A DNA stretch of 64,000 nt from positions 26,765 to 90,764 of the forward strand of contig CAYZHV010000001.1 in assembly GCA_964478055.1 (NCBI GenBank). Direction: 5' to 3'. Each line of letters begins with the position of its first letter. The stretch's first letter is position 1. The notes below the pieces were generated by a model that saw only the letters and a program-made list of their open reading frames with translations, was not told where the DNA came from and did not search any database. Shown piece after piece: positions 41,196 to 48,158 of the stretch. Made by a program: the position numbers and the translations under genes. The stretch comes from CAYZHV01 sp964478055 (lineage in GTDB: Bacteria; Spirochaetota; Spirochaetia; DSM-27196; Alkalispirochaetaceae).

Positions 41196-42560
41196 TTACT
41201 CCATCGGTTTTCCTTCGTACTCCTTGAGCGCCTTGAATACCACACCACTGAGGGCGAGGAGGGCGATCAGGTTCGGCAGAATCATGAGGCCATTGAAGGC
41301 ATCGGAGAAGCTGAAGACGAACTGCAGCGTCGCGTTGGAGCCGACAAAGACCAGAATGACCCAGACCCACTTGTAGTACTCAGCCACTTTGCGACCGGCG
41401 ATGTACTCGAGGGACTTAAAGCCGTAGAAGTACCAGGTGAGCATGGTGGAAAAAGCGAAGAAGATGAGCCCGAAGGTAACGATGAAGTTACCGAATCCAG
41501 GGAGCTGGGCGCCGTAGGCGGCGGTGGTCAGCTGGGATCCGTCGAGACCACTACTAATCTCCATGATGCCACCAGGCATGGTGAGAACGCGGCTGGTAAG
41601 AATTACCAGAGCGGTCATGGTACAGACGACTATGGTGTCCAGGAAGGAACCGAGGCTCGCAATGATACCCTGACGAACGGGATCGTTCGTGCGGCTCGCG
41701 GCGTGAGCTATCGGCGCGCTACCGAGACCGGCCTCGTTACTGAATACACCACGGGCGACACCGTAGCGAATTACCGAACCGAGGAGTCCACCACCAACGG
41801 CCTTGCCTGAGAAGGCGTTGCCAAAGATCCAGCCGAAGGCCTGCCCGATCTGGTCGTAGTTGACGAAGATGATCACCAGGGAGCCGAGAACGTAAATGAT
41901 CGCCATTACCGGGACGATCTTTTCGGCTACGTTAGCGATACTCTTAATACCCCCGATAATAACGAGACCTACGAAGATCGCCAGTATGATGCCAGTAATC
42001 CAGACCGGAAGCCCGAGGCTCTGTTCCACGGACTGCGCAACCTGGTTGGACTGGACCATGTTTCCGATACCAACGGAAGCGATAAAGGCGAAGAGAGCGA
42101 AGGCCCAACCGAGCCACTTCCAGTTTCCGCCCCAACGATCCTCCATACCACGGCTGGCGTAGTACATCGGACCACCGGAGTGCTCACCGGCTTCGTCGGT
42201 GACGCGGTATTTGATGGCCAGGACCGCCTCGCTGAACTTGGTTGCACCACCGAGAACAGCGGTGACCCACATCCAGAAGACCGCACCGGGACCACCGGCA
42301 GCGATTGCCGTAGCCACACCGGCTATATTTCCGGTTCCGATGGTGGCCGAGAGGGAGGTCATTAGCGCCGCGAAGGGGCTAATCTCTCCCTCTCCCTCGG
42401 ACTTCTTGAACAGAAGTCTAAAGGCGTAACCGAGACGTCGGTACTGAACAATCCGCGTCCCAATCGTCAAAATGAGACCAGTCGCGAAGAGCGCGGTGAT
42501 CATTATCGGTCCCCATGCAAAAGAACCGATTGCCCCGATGATCGACATTACGAAATCCAT
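41196..42560 (-). CDS. Sodium:alanine/glycine symporter (AGCS family)
   Basis: About 454 residues with ten or more membrane helices. AGCS-family segments include the N-terminal SFAWGPIMITALFATGLILTIGTR, the block GEISPFAALMTSLSATIGTGNIAGVATAI that carries the family signature, and GVARGVFSNEAGLGSAPIAHAA. It imports alanine or glycine with Na+. The ATG at 42560 has GAGGAGG upstream and lies ten bases after the alanine dehydrogenase stop, so the two form an operon that takes up and deaminates alanine. A terminator follows it. Confidence 0.95.
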   Translation of the reverse strand: MDFVMSIIGAIGSFAWGPIMITALFATGLILTIGTRIVQYRRLGYAFRLLFKKSEGEGEISPFAALMTSLSATIGTGNIAGVATAIAAGGPGAVFWMWVTAVLGGATKFSEAVLAIKYRVTDEAGEHSGGPMYYASRGMEDRWGGNWKWLGWAFALFAFIASVGIGNMVQSNQVAQSVEQSLGLPVWITGIILAIFVGLVIIGGIKSIANVAEKIVPVMAIIYVLGSLVIIFVNYDQIGQAFGWIFGNAFSGKAVGGGLLGSVIRYGVARGVFSNEAGLGSAPIAHAASRTNDPVRQGIIASLGSFLDTIVVCTMTALVILTSRVLTMPGGIMEISSGLDGSQLTTAAYGAQLPGFGNFIVTFGLIFFAFSTMLTWYFYGFKSLEYIAGRKVAEYYKWVWVILVFVGSNATLQFVFSFSDAFNGLMILPNLIALLALSGVVFKALKEYEGKPME

Positions 42561-42570
42561 CCCTACCTCC

Positions 42571-43683
42571 TCAGATAAGATCGTAGATGCTTGTGGTTTC
42601 GATTCCGAAAGCTTCACCTACCGCCGGATAGGTAAGCTTTCCCCCATACACATTGATGCCTTTTGCTATAGGCTCGTACTTTTGCGCCGCGGCTTCAAGC
42701 CCATGATTCGCGATTGCGAGGCCGTGGGGCAGCGTTGCGGTGGTGAGAGCCTGTGTGGCCGTGCGGGAAACTCCGCCGGGCATGTTTGCCACGCAGTAGT
42801 GCACCACATTCTCTACGGTGAAGACTGGATCGTCGTGGGTGGTGGGCTTGGTGGTTTCCAGACAGCCGCCTTGGTCCACCGCCACGTCGACAATGACCGA
42901 ACCGCGTTTCATCCGCTTTAGGTCTTCTCGGCTTACGAGGTGGGGAGCCTTAGCACCGTGTACTAGTACCGCGCCAACAACCAGATCACTCTCCTCGAGG
43001 ACGTGCTCGATATTGGCCTTACTGCTGTAGAGGGTGGTAACTCTGCCCGAGAAGACGTCATCGAGGTACTCGAGACGATCGATGTTGATGTCGAGGATCG
43101 TTACCAGAGCGCCGAGGCCGACCGCCATCTTCGCCGCATTGGTACCAACAACGCCGCCACCGAGGATCGCGACCTTACCCTTCTCGACGCTGGGAACGCC
43201 GCCGAGAAGAACTCCTCGACCGCCCTGAGGCCGTTCGAGAAAACGGGCGCCTTCCTGGATGCTCATACGGCCGGCGATCTCACTCATCGGACGCAAGAGC
43301 GGCAGGGAGCCGTCCTTGTTCTCCACGGTCTCGTAGGCGACACCTTTTACCTTTCGCTTCATCAACTCTCTGGTGAGCTCTTCCTCCGCGGCGAGGTGCA
43401 GATAGGTGTAAATGATCTGATCCTCGTGAAAGAGGTCGTACTCCTCCGGCTGGGGCTCCTTGACCTTTACGATCATGTCGCTGGCATCGAAAATCTCCTT
43501 TCGATCCGCAACGATCTTGGCCCCCGCGGCTTTGTACTCCTCGTCATCAAACCCTGCGTCGATTCCACTCTTCGCTTCGATTCGTACAGTGTGGCCCGCC
43601 GCGGTGTAGGCGCGCACGTCTCCGGGGGTGAGTCCCACCCGATACTCGTGCCGCTTGATCTCCTTGACGCATCCGACTTGCAT
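42571..43683 (-). CDS. ald: Alanine dehydrogenase
   Basis: About 370 residues, the usual length. The N terminus MQVGCVKEIKRHEYRVGLTP matches the family, followed by the catalytic Lys/His region near VKVKEPQPEE and YLHLAAEE. The NAD-binding domain has AILGGGVVGTNAAKMAVGLGA, and the C-terminal part contains VDVAVDQGGCLETTKPTTHDDP. It reversibly converts alanine plus NAD+ to pyruvate, ammonium and NADH. The ATG at 43683 has GGAGG upstream. It is first in the ald-symporter operon, and the palindromic operators at 43754-43792 lie in its upstream region, consistent with control by the Lrp-like protein encoded next door. Confidence 0.95.
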   Translation of the reverse strand: MQVGCVKEIKRHEYRVGLTPGDVRAYTAAGHTVRIEAKSGIDAGFDDEEYKAAGAKIVADRKEIFDASDMIVKVKEPQPEEYDLFHEDQIIYTYLHLAAEEELTRELMKRKVKGVAYETVENKDGSLPLLRPMSEIAGRMSIQEGARFLERPQGGRGVLLGGVPSVEKGKVAILGGGVVGTNAAKMAVGLGALVTILDINIDRLEYLDDVFSGRVTTLYSSKANIEHVLEESDLVVGAVLVHGAKAPHLVSREDLKRMKRGSVIVDVAVDQGGCLETTKPTTHDDPVFTVENVVHYCVANMPGGVSRTATQALTTATLPHGLAIANHGLEAAAQKYEPIAKGINVYGGKLTYPAVGEAFGIETTSIYDLI

Positions 43684-43753
43684 CGTTTGCCTCCTTGGGT
43701 ATTTGGGGATTTCCTTCAGGTTCCCACGAGTTTCGTAGGCCGTCAAGAATAAC

Positions 43754-43768
43754 TTACGGATTTCGTAA
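43754..43768. promoter_or_regulatory. 15-base palindrome upstream of ald, Lrp/AsnC-type operator candidate
   Basis: TTACGGATTTCGTAA has five-base perfect arms around a GATTT centre, about 70 bases upstream of the ald start. The length and AT-rich centre fit Lrp-family sites, and a regulator of that family is encoded about 110 bases away. Confidence 0.6.
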
Positions 43769-43770
43769 TG

Positions 43771-43792
43771 AATCGATATAAATATAGCGATT
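43771..43792. promoter_or_regulatory. 22-base near-perfect palindrome upstream of ald
   Basis: Arms AATCG and CGATT flank an AT-rich core that is itself symmetric (TATA...TATA); only the pairs at positions 6/17 and the centre are imperfect. It lies two bases from the 15-base palindrome. Either a second regulator site or the ald promoter core. Confidence 0.55.
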
Positions 43793-43874
43793 GTAAAGGT
43801 TTACATGGAGAGATTGGTGTCATTTATCGGTTGGCTGGCCGCCCAACAGGAGAGAGCCCGGTGTTGTAGGTGGA

Positions 43875-44324
43875 TCAGACGAACTTCGAGTAGTTTCTGA
43901 GGGTCACGAAGCTTTCGGTGGAGACTATGCCCTCCACACTGGCGAGTTGTTCAGTAAGAAAGGAGACCAGCCCACGGTGGGAGTCGAGTAGAAGCTCAAC
44001 GATGAGATCGTAGCGGCCCGCGACGATAGAGACCGAGAGCACGTCCGGAAGGTGGGAGACTTCCTCGGCCTTCTCCTTGAGCTGTCGGGTAGCTGCAATA
44101 CTGATCCCGAGCCAGACGACCTGTCGGTCCTGCAGTATCTCCGGATTGATCAGACCACGCAGAGAGAGCACTCCCTGGTCCTTCATCCGTTTGATTCGCT
44201 GCCGGATCATCCCCTCCGACACACCCAGCTCCTTGGCAATGGCGCTGTTGGAGATGACACCGCTTCTCAGAAGAGAGATTATCTGCCAGTCCCGTTCGTC
44301 CGGGCGGTAATTCTGCTCGCTCAT
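43875..44324 (-). CDS. Lrp/AsnC-family transcriptional regulator
   Basis: 149 residues. An N-terminal helix-turn-helix (DERDWQIISLLRSGVISNSAIAKELGVSEGMIRQRIKRM) is followed by a RAM/ligand domain of the usual size with GRYDLIVELLL and a C-terminal EGIVSTESFVTL segment. These regulators respond to amino acids. It is transcribed in the same direction as ald and lies immediately upstream of it, with palindromic sites in between, so alanine-responsive control of ald and the symporter is a good inference. The promoter leaves almost no leader. Confidence 0.92.
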   Translation of the reverse strand: MSEQNYRPDERDWQIISLLRSGVISNSAIAKELGVSEGMIRQRIKRMKDQGVLSLRGLINPEILQDRQVVWLGISIAATRQLKEKAEEVSHLPDVLSVSIVAGRYDLIVELLLDSHRGLVSFLTEQLASVEGIVSTESFVTLRNYSKFV

Positions 44325-44333
44325 CCGCCCCTA

Positions 44334-44362
44334 ATAATCGCAGACTCATCGTCGGAGGGCAA
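44334..44362 (-). promoter_or_regulatory. Promoter of Lrp/AsnC regulator, near-leaderless
   Basis: Minus strand: TTGCCC (44362-44357), 17-base spacer, GATTAT (44339-44334), then nine bases to the ATG at 44324. Predicted leader of about two to three bases. Confidence 0.5.
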
Positions 44363-44475
44363 GAAGTTCGCCATCAAAGGACCCGATCTCGGCCGAGAGA
44401 TCCTTGGCGCCTCCTGTTTTGACTTGAGCCGCATGTGTTAGTCTGACACGCGAAGTTCAGCGGTCCTGGCGCCAA

Positions 44476-44481
44476 TATACT
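44476..44481 (+). promoter_or_regulatory. -10 element upstream of truC
   Basis: TATACT with only a weak -35 (AAGTTC, 17 bases upstream). It gives a leader of about 50 bases before the truC ATG at 44538, long enough for the AAGGTGA ribosome site, unlike the leaderless genes nearby. Confidence 0.4.
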
Positions 44482-44537
44482 AAAGGGAGATAGAAGCGTT
44501 GAACTCATGGACAAAAAGAGCAAGGTGACGACGGCAG

Positions 44538-45290
44538 ATGGAGCAGCAGAAAGAGCTCACCATTCTCTATCAGGATGAAGAGATCCTCATCGTGGACAAG
44601 CCCCCGGGGATGCTGGTCCACCGCAACGCCTGGGATCCCCACGCACCCACCTGCGTGAACTCCCTGGCCGGAAAGCTGCAACAGCGGGTGTACAACATTC
44701 ACCGCCTCGATCGGGGCACCTCGGGGGTTCTCGTCTTGGCCCTCTCCCCGGAGAGCGCCAAGACCGTGGCTGACGCCTTTCGCGACCGCCTGGTGAGCAA
44801 GCGGTACCTCGCCGTCGTTCGAGGCCACCTCGACGCTCCGCGAACCGTGGATACCCCGATTCGTAAAAAGAACGAAAAAGCGTTCCACGCGGTAACCCAT
44901 GTCACTCCGGTAGCATCGACGGTAGTGCCCGAACCGGTCGGACCCTACGAGGAGGCGTGGTTCGGTCTGGTGGAGATCGACCTGGAGACCGGCCGGCGCC
45001 ACCAGGCTCGACGCCACCTGAACTACATCGCCCATCCGGTAATTGGAGACAAGCAGCACGGTGACAATCGGAACAACCGCTTCTTCGCCGAGCGCTTTGG
45101 CGTACGGGAGCTCTTGCTCAGAGCCGTGAATCTGGAGTTTCCGCACCCCCGGACCAGTGCTCCGGTGACCGCCTTTGCGGGATTGCCCGGATGGTGGCGG
45201 GAGCTTCTGAGAGCCGCCGATCTCCTCCCACCGGAGGAGTTCCTGCGTGAGCCATCGGTTGGGATTGGGGAAGGAGTTCCTCGCGAATAA
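44538..45290 (+). CDS. truC: RluA-family pseudouridine synthase, TruC type
   Basis: 250 residues. The catalytic motif HRLDRGTSG has the essential Asp58, and the segment GRRHQARRHLNYIAHPVIGDKQHGDNRNNRFFAERFG is the diagnostic TruC sequence near residues 155-190. TruC makes pseudouridine 65 in tRNA. AAGGTGA lies nine bases before the start. The last 25 residues (SVGIGEGVPRE and before) extend slightly past the usual end. It is divergent from the Lrp-like regulator and 54 bases upstream of the class II aldolase. Confidence 0.9.
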   Translation: MEQQKELTILYQDEEILIVDKPPGMLVHRNAWDPHAPTCVNSLAGKLQQRVYNIHRLDRGTSGVLVLALSPESAKTVADAFRDRLVSKRYLAVVRGHLDAPRTVDTPIRKKNEKAFHAVTHVTPVASTVVPEPVGPYEEAWFGLVEIDLETGRRHQARRHLNYIAHPVIGDKQHGDNRNNRFFAERFGVRELLLRAVNLEFPHPRTSAPVTAFAGLPGWWRELLRAADLLPPEEFLREPSVGIGEGVPRE

Positions 45291-45344
45291 GTCACTACTT
45301 CCTGGCTGGTGGGAGTATGATGGAAGAAAGAGCAGGAGAGAGAA

Positions 45345-46637
45345 ATGAAACTACGGGAGCTTCATCCAAGAGAAGCGATATCCGAGACGATGCACCGCAT
45401 CTACATCTTTGGCATGACCACCACCAGCGGCGGCAACATCTCGGTTCGTGAGCCGGATGGCACGATTTGGATAACGCCGAGCGCCGTGGACAAGGGAGGC
45501 TTGCGGCCGGAACAGATCGCCAAGGTGCTTCCGGACGGCACGGTGGAGGGACCCTACCCGCCCTCCTCGGAGCTTCCCTTTCACCAGGCGATATACGATG
45601 CCCGGCCGGAAATGGGAGCGATTATTCACGCCCACTCTCCGGCGCTGGTTTCCTTCAGTATTGTCCGGCAGGTACCGGACACGACGATTATTCCCCAGGC
45701 GCATCAGCTCTGCGGGGATGTGGGATACGCGCCCTACGAGCTTCCCGGCAGCAAGGAGCTGGGGGCGAGTATCGCCGAGAGCTTCCGCTCTGGGGCGACC
45801 TCGGTGATTATGGAGAACCACGGAACCGTGGTAGCGGGGAGCGATCTCGGTCACTGCTTTCAGCGCTTCGAAACCCTGGAGTTCTGCGCCCGGATACAGA
45901 TCGAGGCGGCGGGTATCGGTGAGCCCAAAGGTCTCAACGCCGAGCAGCTCGGCCTTATGAGCGAGGAGCCCGCAACCCTTACGGAGCGAAAGCCGCACAC
46001 CCCATCGACAAAGGAGCTCGCCCTCAGGGGTCATCTGATCGAGATGGTGCGCCGGGCGTACCGGCAGCGTCTCATTATCAGCACCTACGGAACCTTCTCA
46101 GCTCGGATTGCGGATGACGCCTTCCTGATCACCCCCTACGGCGAGGACCGCTACCTGCTCGAACGCCGCGACCTGGTGCACGTCAATCGCCGCGGACAGG
46201 AACCGGGAAAGCTTCCGAGCCGGTCGGTCCGTCTCCACCAGCGCATATACCGAGATCACCCCGAGATAGACGCTGTCATTACCGCCCAGGCCCCGAGCGC
46301 CACGGCCTACGCCGTCGTCGGCGCTGAGCTCGACACCCGGACCATTCCGGAGAGCTACATTCTCCTTCGGGACATCCCGGTGCTCCCCTTCGGCGACCAG
46401 TTCCGGGAGGGCAAGGAGATCTCGGGCTCTCTGAGCGAGAAGCGACCGATTCTCCTTCTGGAGAACGACGCCCTCCTGGTCACCGGAGGGAGCCTCGCGG
46501 AAACCTTTGACCGCCTGGAGGTACTCGAGTTCAGCGCCCGCTCTCTGAACCAGAGCCGCCCCCTGGGCAAGCTGGTGCCCATAAGCGATGAGGATATATC
46601 GAAGCTCCGGGGTAAATTCTTTGGGGAGTTCGGATAA
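45345..46637 (+). CDS. Tandem class II aldolase/adducin-domain protein with inactive second domain
   Basis: 430 residues containing two class II aldolase/adducin folds. In the first (about 5-200) the zinc ligands and catalytic Glu are intact: E76 in SSELPFH, H95 and H97 in IIHAHSP, and H159 in MENHGT. In the second (about 225-425) the aligned residues are Val, Thr, Gln and Asp (RSVRLHQ, ITAQAPS, ENDALL), so it cannot bind zinc this way. The active half should act as a sugar-phosphate aldolase or decarboxylase. The duplicated half may have become structural or regulatory. GGAGAGAG precedes the ATG. The minus-strand ferredoxin terminator starts within its stop codon. Confidence 0.9.
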   Translation: MKLRELHPREAISETMHRIYIFGMTTTSGGNISVREPDGTIWITPSAVDKGGLRPEQIAKVLPDGTVEGPYPPSSELPFHQAIYDARPEMGAIIHAHSPALVSFSIVRQVPDTTIIPQAHQLCGDVGYAPYELPGSKELGASIAESFRSGATSVIMENHGTVVAGSDLGHCFQRFETLEFCARIQIEAAGIGEPKGLNAEQLGLMSEEPATLTERKPHTPSTKELALRGHLIEMVRRAYRQRLIISTYGTFSARIADDAFLITPYGEDRYLLERRDLVHVNRRGQEPGKLPSRSVRLHQRIYRDHPEIDAVITAQAPSATAYAVVGAELDTRTIPESYILLRDIPVLPFGDQFREGKEISGSLSEKRPILLLENDALLVTGGSLAETFDRLEVLEFSARSLNQSRPLGKLVPISDEDISKLRGKFFGEFG

Positions 46638-46674
46638 AAAAAGGCCGGCGCCTCCCCGAAGGGATTCGCCGGCC
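46636..46674 (-). terminator. Intrinsic terminator of ferredoxin gene
   Basis: Perfect arms GGCCGGCG (46643-46650) and CGCCGGCC (46667-46674). On the minus strand the hairpin is followed by seven T's (46642-46636), the last of which lie in the stop codon of the convergent aldolase gene. Confidence 0.88.
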
Positions 46675-46697
46675 GCTACTGATGGTGAATACCGCGC

Positions 46698-46889
46698 TTA
46701 CTCTTCGATCGTAATCGCTTCTGCGGGGCATTCCTCAGCCGCCTCTTTGGCGACATCTTCGAACTCTGCGGGCACGGTGTCGACCTTTACCTCGGCGATT
46801 CCTTCGTCGTTCATCTCGAAGACGTCCGGAGCGAGGTTGGGACATACACCACAGCCAATACAAAGATCAGGATCAACGGTTGCCTTCAT
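46698..46889 (-). CDS. Single-cluster [4Fe-4S] ferredoxin
   Basis: 63 residues. C10-x2-C13-x2-C16 near the N terminus and C54 in EECPAEAI are the four ligands of one [4Fe-4S] cluster; the second cluster site of the 2[4Fe-4S] type is absent. Acidic, soluble, cytoplasmic electron carrier, typical of Thermotoga- and Desulfovibrio-type small ferredoxins. AAAGGAG lies seven bases before the ATG, and a strong terminator follows, so it is a single-gene transcript. The partner enzyme is not evident from the neighbours. Confidence 0.95.
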   Translation of the reverse strand: MKATVDPDLCIGCGVCPNLAPDVFEMNDEGIAEVKVDTVPAEFEDVAKEAAEECPAEAITIEE

Positions 46890-46964
46890 GCGTTGCTCCT
46901 TTCATATGGGGATTTTGACGGATATTCTTTCGACCCGACCCCTATATCTTGCACCATTCAGGAC

Positions 46965-46992
46965 CTTTTCGTCAAACATGACGTAAAAAAAG
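46965..46992. promoter_or_regulatory. Palindrome between ferredoxin and small gene
   Basis: CGTCA (46970-46974), AACA, TGACG (46979-46983), flanked by TTTT before and seven A's after, extending the symmetry. It is in the divergent upstream region and shows no terminator orientation for either gene, so an operator is likelier. Confidence 0.45.
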
Positions 46993-47011
46993 TGAAAGGA
47001 CGCACAATAAC

Positions 47012-47251
47012 ATGAACGGACAGATGGAACTCAAGAGGAAGTACGGTCTCGTCCACGTTCCGAACCGACATCGCCTGGAGCGATGGCTCCGACGATACGA
47101 AGAGCTCCGAGATGAAGGAGAGCCACCGGAAACCGCGGGACTCCGGGCGGCCCGGGAGGTCTTTCCCTATGAGGCTCGGGAGCGCAACGCCCCAGATCTG
47201 CCGACGGCGGAACAGGTTGCCGCGGCCCTAACGGAAGGCTTTCCCTCCTGA
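47012..47251 (+). CDS. Small hypothetical protein, 79 residues
   Basis: No family recognised. The product is rich in Arg and Glu (RLERWLRRYEELRDEGEPPE), probably helical, with no signal peptide, membrane segment or cysteines. AAAGGA lies 11 bases before the ATG, rather far; an internal ATG at 47024 (MELKRKYG) is an alternative start. The 3' end overlaps the convergent outer-membrane-like gene by 24 bases. Composition and codon use resemble real genes more than the surrounding empty frames, but the evidence is modest. Confidence 0.5.
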   Translation: MNGQMELKRKYGLVHVPNRHRLERWLRRYEELRDEGEPPETAGLRAAREVFPYEARERNAPDLPTAEQVAAALTEGFPS

Positions 47252-48097
47252 AGTCCCGGGACCGGAAAGTCGGGCCTGGATGCCGAGCTGCCCGGCCAGG
47301 TAGAGCTCTCCCTGGTGGTACCGGTCTTCCAAATAGCTTCCCGCAACAAGGGCCCCGAAGAATGAAACGCTCTCTCCGAGCTGCCGAGTGTAAATGCCGA
47401 GGGCGTTGAGGCGGTGGTTTGTCAGATCCGCATCCGCCACCTGTCGGAGAAAGTACTGCCCTCCGAGCCGGAGGTCCGGGGTTACCGTGTAGAGGATGGT
47501 CAGCGTGTTGGCCACCACCGTGTCTCTAAAGGCGATGACCGTGTCGTAGGCCGGCTCGTAGAAGTACCGCTCCCCGGGATTACTCACATTACTCCCGAAG
47601 TCAAAGACGTCGATCTTCAGCTCATTTGCCATAATCACCCCGGCGTAGGCTGCCTTTAGTCTGGGAGCGAAGGTGAACCGAAACCCCGCTCTCGCCTTGT
47701 CCTCGGAGCTGTCTGAGAGCTCGTCATAGTCGGCGCCATACTCCGGGACCTCATAGAAACCGGAGTCGAAGGCGGTGATCGTCTGCCGCGCCGCCACACT
47801 GGCTGTGAAGTCGAAGAGCGCCAGCGGTTCCCAGTAGAGGTAGGCGCCGAACTCCTCGTAGGCCGGGGAGAGCTGATTGCGCACCCCGAGATCGAGCTTG
47901 GCCGGATCCCAGAGAATACCGCGCTGCTCCTGGAGCGGGATCCGGTACCAGAGACGGCTCGTAAGGGCGAGAGCCGTGGGATTCATCCCACCCTCCAGGG
48001 CGTGGTCGGTATAGAGGCCTCTCCTGGCAAGCTGCGCCGAGAGCGGAAAAAGAGCCAGAAAGAGGAAGAGTAGCGTCGCCGAGGTGAGCCGTTTCAT
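47228..48097 (-). CDS. Probable outer-membrane beta-barrel protein
   Basis: About 289 residues from the ATG at 48097 (MKRLTSATLL), which has CAGGAGCAGGAC upstream. A signal peptide ending in LSAQ is followed by a sequence of alternating hydrophobic and polar residues with many Tyr, Phe and Ala, and the C terminus lacks other domains. This pattern suggests an exported beta-barrel, but the strands cannot be counted reliably by eye. It is convergent with the small gene at 47012 and divergent from the DUF4914-like gene at 48159. No family name can be given. Confidence 0.6.
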   Translation of the reverse strand: MKRLTSATLLFLFLALFPLSAQLARRGLYTDHALEGGMNPTALALTSRLWYRIPLQEQRGILWDPAKLDLGVRNQLSPAYEEFGAYLYWEPLALFDFTASVAARQTITAFDSGFYEVPEYGADYDELSDSSEDKARAGFRFTFAPRLKAAYAGVIMANELKIDVFDFGSNVSNPGERYFYEPAYDTVIAFRDTVVANTLTILYTVTPDLRLGGQYFLRQVADADLTNHRLNALGIYTRQLGESVSFFGALVAGSYLEDRYHQGELYLAGQLGIQARLSGPGTSGGKAFR

Positions 48098-48122
48098 TGT
48101 CCTGCTCCTGAAGAATCGGTTC

Positions 48123-48152
48123 TTGAATAAGTATACAGATCTATCGTATGGT
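48123..48152 (+). promoter_or_regulatory. Promoter of DUF4914-like gene, predicted leaderless
   Basis: TTGAAT (48123-48128), 18-base spacer, TATGGT (48147-48152), six bases before the ATG at 48159. There is no room for a Shine-Dalgarno in the predicted transcript. Confidence 0.55.
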
Positions 48153-48158
48153 CTTACC

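Noticed and set aside
44500..44530. Nine-codon leader-peptide-like frame (TTG start) before truC
   Set aside because: A ribosome-like site precedes it, but it has no run of regulatory codons and no attenuator hairpin follows.
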